Positions 58,890 to 64,000 of a stretch of DNA of 64,000 bases are shown in pieces. The stretch comes from Nectonema munidae (lineage: Eukaryota > Nematomorpha > Nectonematoida > Nectonematidae), in the NCBI GenBank assembly GCA_030549495.1, contig JAUIRK010001039.1, forward strand, positions 682,001 to 746,000. The letters are read 5' to 3'. The notes beneath the pieces are model-generated. The model searched no databases. It was not told the DNA's origin and saw only the letters and a list, made by a program, of their open reading frames with translations. Made by a program: the position numbers and the translations under genes. How positions within the stretch are numbered: position 1 is the first letter of the stretch; each line of letters opens with the position of its first letter.

Positions 58890-59580
58890 TTAGACATTTC
58901 TATTTGTCAAAAAATGTTCTCTCTAATTTAAACGCTATTAAAATGTTTTATTAATTCATTCTGTTATTTTTTCTAACGACGGGCTCTAGTTTGTCAAGTA
59001 AGGATATTTCTTTATCTATTTTTTTGTTTTTTAGCTTACAAAGCTCAATACATATACATCAAAGATACATCTCCTTGCAATCTTTCTAGTTCATCAATGA
59101 AACTCAATCACAAAATCTCAACTAAATCAATTATTATGTTTTCCTTGTTTTTCTTATACAAGAATATTTTATGCTGAATAAAATGATATAATTTCTATAT
59201 ACTTTTGTATTATTTTTTTGAAACAAAAAAAAAAGTTGTGCAAATTTATTGAAAATTTTCACTGGAAATGAAGCTTCTTTTAAAATAAGTTATTAGACTT
59301 ATTTTACAAAGTTTGTGTATGTAAAGTAAGTAAGTAAACTTTATTTTAAGCACAAAAAAATTAAAACTTTTGTACGTTCATATAAAAATACTATTTGAAA
59401 AATGACAAGGTGAAATTGAAAAAATAATGAATATATTATATAAAATTACAAAAATAAAAAAAATACAGAAAAAATACATTTTATTTTTATATAAATAAAA
59501 ATAAAAACATAAGTGAATAAAAAAAATTAAACAAATATTAAAATTAAAATATTAAACATAGTTAATAAAATAATTAAATA

Positions 59581-60247
59581 TTTTATTTAATAAAAAAATA
59601 CATTTTATTTTTATATAAATAATAAAAATGTGAAGGATTTCTTCATGGAGCTTTTGAAGGAGCAAAGAGGGAAAAGCATAAATTCCAAAAGATAAAAAAT
59701 AAATTAAATTATAAAATGAAGAAGTGAAAAAATTAAAACGTAAAGTTACTAGGCTAAAGAAGGACAACTTTTAATTGATTCGTCTATTTTTTTAATATTC
59801 AATTTTATGTAAGTAGTTTAGACTTTGTTAAAATTTTAGCAGATAACAAACGACAGTTAGTCTTAGTTTATAAATATAGGTAAAACTTTACAACTTCTCC
59901 ATTGTGGAACATAAAGAGTTTCATTTAATTGATGCTAATCTGCATAATACGTTAAAATACTCAATCTTTGACTTCTAATATGAAAGATGCGTTAAATTTA
60001 TATAGGAATTGGTCGAAAATTAAGAAAGTTTTCAATTTTTAAATAAAAGATTTACTTATTTTCCTATTAATGGCAGGATCAATTCCAATTTTTAAAAAAG
60101 TTGTGTAAAGATTGAGCATTTTCCAAAGTGAATACTTAAAAATATTTAAAGATCTGTTGCAATAATTAAATTAAGTCTAATTGAGAAAAATGATCATAGA
60201 ATAAATTTTTACTTAATGTTTTTTCTATATAGAATTTTCCTTTTTCA
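59581..60247. other. AT-rich stretch without gene
   Basis: Nothing beyond simple AT-rich sequence was recognised. Confidence 0.4.
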
Positions 60248-60450
60248 GCTCGTTGGTTAGAGCCTCAATAGTTTTTAGGGTGTACCTCTCAGCTTAAAAG
60301 TTGAAGGTCAGGGGTTCGATCCCCAAGGCTCCCAACTCATAAAAACAAATTTACAAAAACTGTGATTAACCATTTTAAGCATAATGCGAGCATATAGGCT
60401 TACGGCTGAAAGTGCTTTGATATCTCCAACCATCCAAGCTGGTTGGTCAA
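60248..60450 (+). mobile_element. tRNA-derived SINE, family B, copy 2
   Basis: The head has GCTCGTTGGTTAGAGCCTC (A box) and GGTCAGGGGTTCGATCCCCA (perfect B box), followed by AAGGCTCCCAACTC and a body ending TTTGATATCTCCAACCATCC. It is better preserved than copy 1 (48518-48697, opposite strand), which has a mutated B box. Confidence 0.85.
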
Positions 60451-60597
60451 TTTTTGATAGATAAGTGGACTTTTGTTGCTAGTAAACTGGATTAATCATG
60501 TGTAAACTTGTGAACTATTAATATATGAACAGTAAAATTCAGTAAAATGGATGCTCTTAAGTGTTTAACGCTTTGAAGAACAATGGAATTTCATTTA

Positions 60598-60989
60598 CCG
60601 TAGACGATCGCGTTTAATCCGAACTCAGACTTAATTCACTAAAAACGGAGGTGCGGGTTATCAACGTAAACAGAATTTACCCAAGAAAATAGGAAGTTAA
60701 AATATAAAAATGAGTGGAGGAATATAGCCAAAATGCATATAATATAATATACGACCAGCATACAGATTAATCCCTTGAAAAGTATTTCTCCATTTTATTC
60801 CTTCTATTTATCTATTATTTTTAATTTAATGAAACTTATATTATTATATAAAATAAATATCCTATTTTTCTCTTAAAAGATGAAGCTCAATGTTTTAATA
60901 GTTGCATACTGGGCATGCTCCTGAAAATAATAGCTAATAATCGGGATACGAATTATCCACGTTAAGGGATTAAACCAGAATGTTTACGG
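60598..60989. mobile_element. TA-flanked Tigger/pogo-like MITE
   Basis: The left end after TA (60596-60597) is CCGTAGACGATCGCGTTTAA then TCCGAAC. The right end read inward is CCGTAAACATTCTGGTTTAA then TCCCTTAACG, followed by TA at 60990-60991. Imperfect 25-base terminal repeats with TA flanks place it with Tc1/mariner/pogo-type MITEs. No coding sequence is present. Confidence 0.75.
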
Positions 60990-60991
60990 TA

Positions 60992-62732
60992 TTTAAAGAA
61001 ATGATTTTCATTTTTTAGTAAAACAATTCTTATACTTCAAAGTATTAAAGAATAAACAAAAAGTATTTTATGTAGGTTTACCAAATGTGCATTAACTATA
61101 GTTTCAGTTAGCAAAGGGGCAAAAAATTTTCTGCTAAAACTCATTCGCCTATATTTCCGCAAGCAACTATTCTAGTTCCCATACAACAATAATACAAAAC
61201 TAACTCGCATCAAACTACCTTACATAAATAGAAAGACAATTTTACTGCCTTCAGTTTCTTATATAAAAATAATTTAAAAGCTATTCTTACTTATTTTTAT
61301 TTTTGATTTCTCTGGCAAGATACTGAAAAATTAAAAAAAAAATTATGAATTCAACGATAAGGTTAACGAAATACCGTGAAATTATAGTAGAGTAGTGTGC
61401 TTGCATACAACTTAGAGTTAAAATAACGATATTTTTGTTAATTTTTCGTTATGATGATACCTAACAAAAAAATGTATACATTAATGATAATGGTAACGAA
61501 GTGCTTTAATGCAGCAACGATTTAATTAATTTTGAATGTTCACATATTACAATTAATTATAATTATTTTTTTACTCTTTTATAATTAATATATAAATTAA
61601 TATTAAATTACATAATTTATATATCTATATGATTTATTATGTTATTAATATATTTTTTTATGTTTTTATGATTTACTATGTAAAACACAAAAACAAAATA
61701 ACAGCCATATGTAAAAAATATTTATCAAATCAACTAAAACTTCTCTTTTTGAAAATATAAGGTTAAAAAATATGGAGCATTTAAGCTCAATGTGGACAAT
61801 CTTGATCCCAATTTGGAAAAAATAACCCATTAGATGAAAAACAAGTTATGAAAAGAAGAGACTTCATTATCATTGAAATCATCAATGATTCTTTTTATTC
61901 TCAACTACTTTCATGTTTGCCATTATACAAAATATAAAAAATTTATATTTTTAAGTAAAAAATGTAACCTTTTACTGTAGTTCGAAATATTTAATAAAAT
62001 GATTTTTATCACAGTTCTTTGAAGTTAAGAGCAAACTATCATATCAGAAACAATGATTGCTATAAATATTTAGGGCGATCGTCCACTAATAAAATTTCAA
62101 TAAAACATAATTTATTTTTTTATTAAGCTTCTGAATAAAAAGTATTCAATTTTTTCCAAATATTTCATATTTTAAATATTATATACTCTACACGGTTTTC
62201 TTAATTTCTTGAACCTATGAACATGATGTAGACAAGAAAACTTGCTCAATCTTAATAGTTATAAATAATAATGTTTGATCAAATAAAAATTTTATTAGAT
62301 TAATTTAAATTTATGCTATTTTGATGTTTGTCATTTTAAAATTAAATAGAAAATAATTTGACTAAATATTTCTATATATATTTTTGTTACTACAAATAAT
62401 CGTGTTGTCAAAAAAAAAAAGCACCGTGTATACTTCCCCTCTCCCCTCACCCTCCTCTCCACCGAAAAAGATTAATGTTTCCCCTGAAAAAAAATATTCT
62501 ATATTGTTATAGTTATGAATATTCTGTTAATCTAAAATTTAGGAAATTATTTTTTATTGTTCATATTTGCACAAATAATATATATTCTTCCGTAACTGGT
62601 CAAATAGGGATGCCAAGATCGATACGCTGTGTCTCTTTATAGAAATATATTTTTTAATTAAAAAGTTCTTTTTAAAATAGCATCTAAAAAGCTTTTATAA
62701 AAAAATTATATATTTTTATTCTTTCTTTTCAG
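60992..62732. other. AT-rich upstream of the FERM-domain gene exon
   Basis: No exon, promoter or element was recognised. This is probably intron or upstream region of the gene whose first coding exon starts at 62768. Confidence 0.4.
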
Positions 62733-62767
62733 CTCCATTCCAGCTTTTAAAAGTGCTTAATTTAATT

Positions 62768-62893
62768 ATGGGAAGTCTAAGAATTCAAACTCCGAAATTT
62801 TTTAATAAATTTATTAAAACGAAAGCTGAAGAAAAGTACAAAGCTACTATACGATTATTAGACGATAATGAAGTTTTATATTACGAATATCAA
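62768..62893 (+). CDS. First coding exon of a FERM-domain protein (FRMD3/FRMD5-like), gene continues beyond window
   Basis: An acceptor (CTTTCTTTTCAG, ending 62732) is followed by a short 5' untranslated segment, then ATG at 62768. The 42 codons include MGSLRIQTPKFFNKFI and KYKATIRLLDDNEVLYYEYQ, and end at a strong donor (TATCAA|GTAAGT), phase 0. FERM proteins of the FRMD3/FRMD5 class begin with a similar basic leader and then CTVRLLDDSExxCxIQ, the first beta strands of the FERM F1 ubiquitin-like lobe. The family links membrane proteins and lipids to the cortical cytoskeleton. The remaining exons lie beyond 64000. FRMD3/5 is preferred over other band-4.1 relatives because of the RLLDD block and the exon end. 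Confidence 0.75.
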
Positions 62894-64000
62894 GTAAGTT
62901 TCATTTAATACTATTACTAATAATCATTTTTTTGCCTAATTTGATATGTTATTTGTTAAATATAAATAAAAATTGAAAAGGCAGATGATTTTTTAGCATT
63001 TGAATTTATTTTAAAATGCACTCCCTAAATATATATATTATCACTTCTCGATTCGTCGCTTTATTTATTTTTTATGAGTGAGTAGAAAAGATTTTTGAGA
63101 AGAAAATATTTTAATTTTTCACATGTTTATTTATATATTTAAATATATTCACTTATGCCGAATTTCCAATAAAGTTTAATGCTTATATAAATAAAAAATC
63201 CTACATATGCCTCTAAAGAGTACATGCATTTCATTGCATCAAACTACACAACGAGCTTAGATAAATATAAAATTAAAAAAAAGTCTTCAGATTTTAAATT
63301 TTATATATTCCAATTTTCTAGACGCGTTCCAAAAAATTTCTGGTACTTCAAATATATTTGTATGCGCATTTTGCGACTATGGTTTAAAATGGCTATTTTT
63401 AGCCCACTTCTTATTTTTTCGGAAAAGTACCCTGCCTAGAATAAAACAGGCCTCCATAGAGTGCTCTTGGTACTTTTCTGTTATCTCCACCCCCCCCCCC
63501 CCCTCCCCACTCTAATAATTAAAAAAAAAAGCAGACGATATTTTCTAAAATTGAAAGAACAGAATATTTTCCGAAAATCTATATATGTATATAAAGTGAA
63601 ATTATATATCTGTTATCTCCTTTCCACTCTAAAAAAAATTCTAAATGATATATAATAATCAGAGAAATGCTTATATAACAGAAAAGTACCGTGCTCTTAA
63701 TTAAAATAAAATGCTGAAAATACTCTACAATTTTCGAAACTATTCAAATGACCCGTGCAAAAATCTCAGATATGATTCGCTAAAATTTAATCACTTTTAA
63801 ATATTCCTATATATTTGTAAGATATATTAGCAGACCGATCACCGAGGTATAGATTAGCAGCACACTTATTGGCTTTTTTGACTGTACTTGGAATCTCAAT
63901 GCGATTTTGTAAGTACCTGCGTTGGAGTCGAATACTCTCCTTCTAATTTCACAACCCTCGTTATAAATATAAATTCTATTTGAATCATATTTTCTAAAGT
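62894..64000. other. Start of the first intron of the FERM-domain gene
   Basis: AT-rich with a pyrimidine tract containing a run of C (about 63489-63503). Open frames at 63224-63439 and 63461-63655 are low-complexity readings. No second FERM exon was found before the window ends. Confidence 0.45.

Larger units (their letters stand above)
56891..59580. repeat. Tandem direct duplication, two units of 1344-1345 bp
   Basis: Unit 1 is 56891-58234 and unit 2 is 58235-59580. Both begin ACACTTCTTCTTTGGCTTTT and end AAAATAATTAAATA. Visible differences are a handful of substitutions and one or two single-base length changes in homopolymers (for example a T run near 57475 compared with 58816, and an A run near 57880 compared with 59225). 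Such high identity over 1.3 kb in AT-rich non-genic DNA implies a recent event or an assembly duplication. Confidence 0.93.

Noticed and set aside
60248-60330. Functional tRNA gene
   Set aside because: A second copy with the same non-tRNA body exists at 48.5 kb, so it is a SINE.
1-64000. CRISPR arrays, bacterial operons, rRNA genes
   Set aside because: None of the regular spacer-repeat patterns, Shine-Dalgarno-led gene clusters or conserved rRNA segments are present; the window is eukaryotic.

Overview
This is an AT-rich, intron-rich animal genome window dominated by transposable-element debris. Short exons with GT/AG borders lie among tRNA-derived SINEs, LINE remnants, hAT, pogo/Tigger, piggyBac and CACTG-ended DNA elements, and several satellites. 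No bacterial-type operons, rRNA genes, functional tRNA genes or CRISPR arrays are visible. An arthropod is likely. A TE-rich copepod of the sea-louse type would fit the base composition and gene content, but that is an inference and not a sequence match.

Host genes, left to right. (1) A plus-strand, strongly divergent tubulin-like gene or young pseudogene has recognisable exons at about 3.8, 5.0, 5.7-6.1, 7.0-7.3 and 17.0-17.2 kb; the N-terminus was not found. (2) Unassigned candidate exons lie at 10.7 (minus), 11.3 (plus), 19.2 and 19.6 kb (plus). (3) A complete minus-strand gene for the sister-chromatid cohesion protein DCC1 (DSCC1) was assembled by eye from eight exons between 31,998 and 20,553. 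All its intron phases agree, and its introns are filled with SINEs, hAT copies and MITEs. (4) A plus-strand candidate first exon lies at 42.06 kb. (5) Two exons of a plus-strand Ly6/three-finger protein lie at 46.6 and 47.7 kb, with an hAT MITE in the intron between them. (6) The first coding exon of a FERM-domain protein (FRMD3/FRMD5 type) lies at 62.8 kb and the gene runs off the right edge.

Mobile DNA. 1-2.8 kb: a Tigger/pogo transposase with an intact 490-codon frame. 8.1-9.8 kb: a decayed pogo-like element, with an internally deleted relative at 16.3-16.8 kb. 12.05-14.12 kb: an hAT element with a perfect 8-bp target duplication. 15.5-16.3 and 24-25.4 kb: two other hAT relics. 33.4-34.8 kb: a hAT MITE beside a 150-bp satellite. 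35-39.5 kb: two G-poor LINE relics. 44-45.3, 48.5 and 60.3 kb: SINEs. 49.6-50.8 kb: a piggyBac relic. 51.2-53.7 kb: a CACTG-ended element carrying a minisatellite. 54.4-55.7 kb: LINE 3' ends. 56.9-59.6 kb: a young 1.34-kb tandem duplication carrying an unknown minus-strand ORF. 60.6-61.0 kb: a TA-flanked MITE.

The host genes show no sign of acting as one system; they are unrelated housekeeping or signalling genes in a TE-rich landscape. The most unusual item is the divergent tubulin, whose nucleotide-binding glycine loop is altered.
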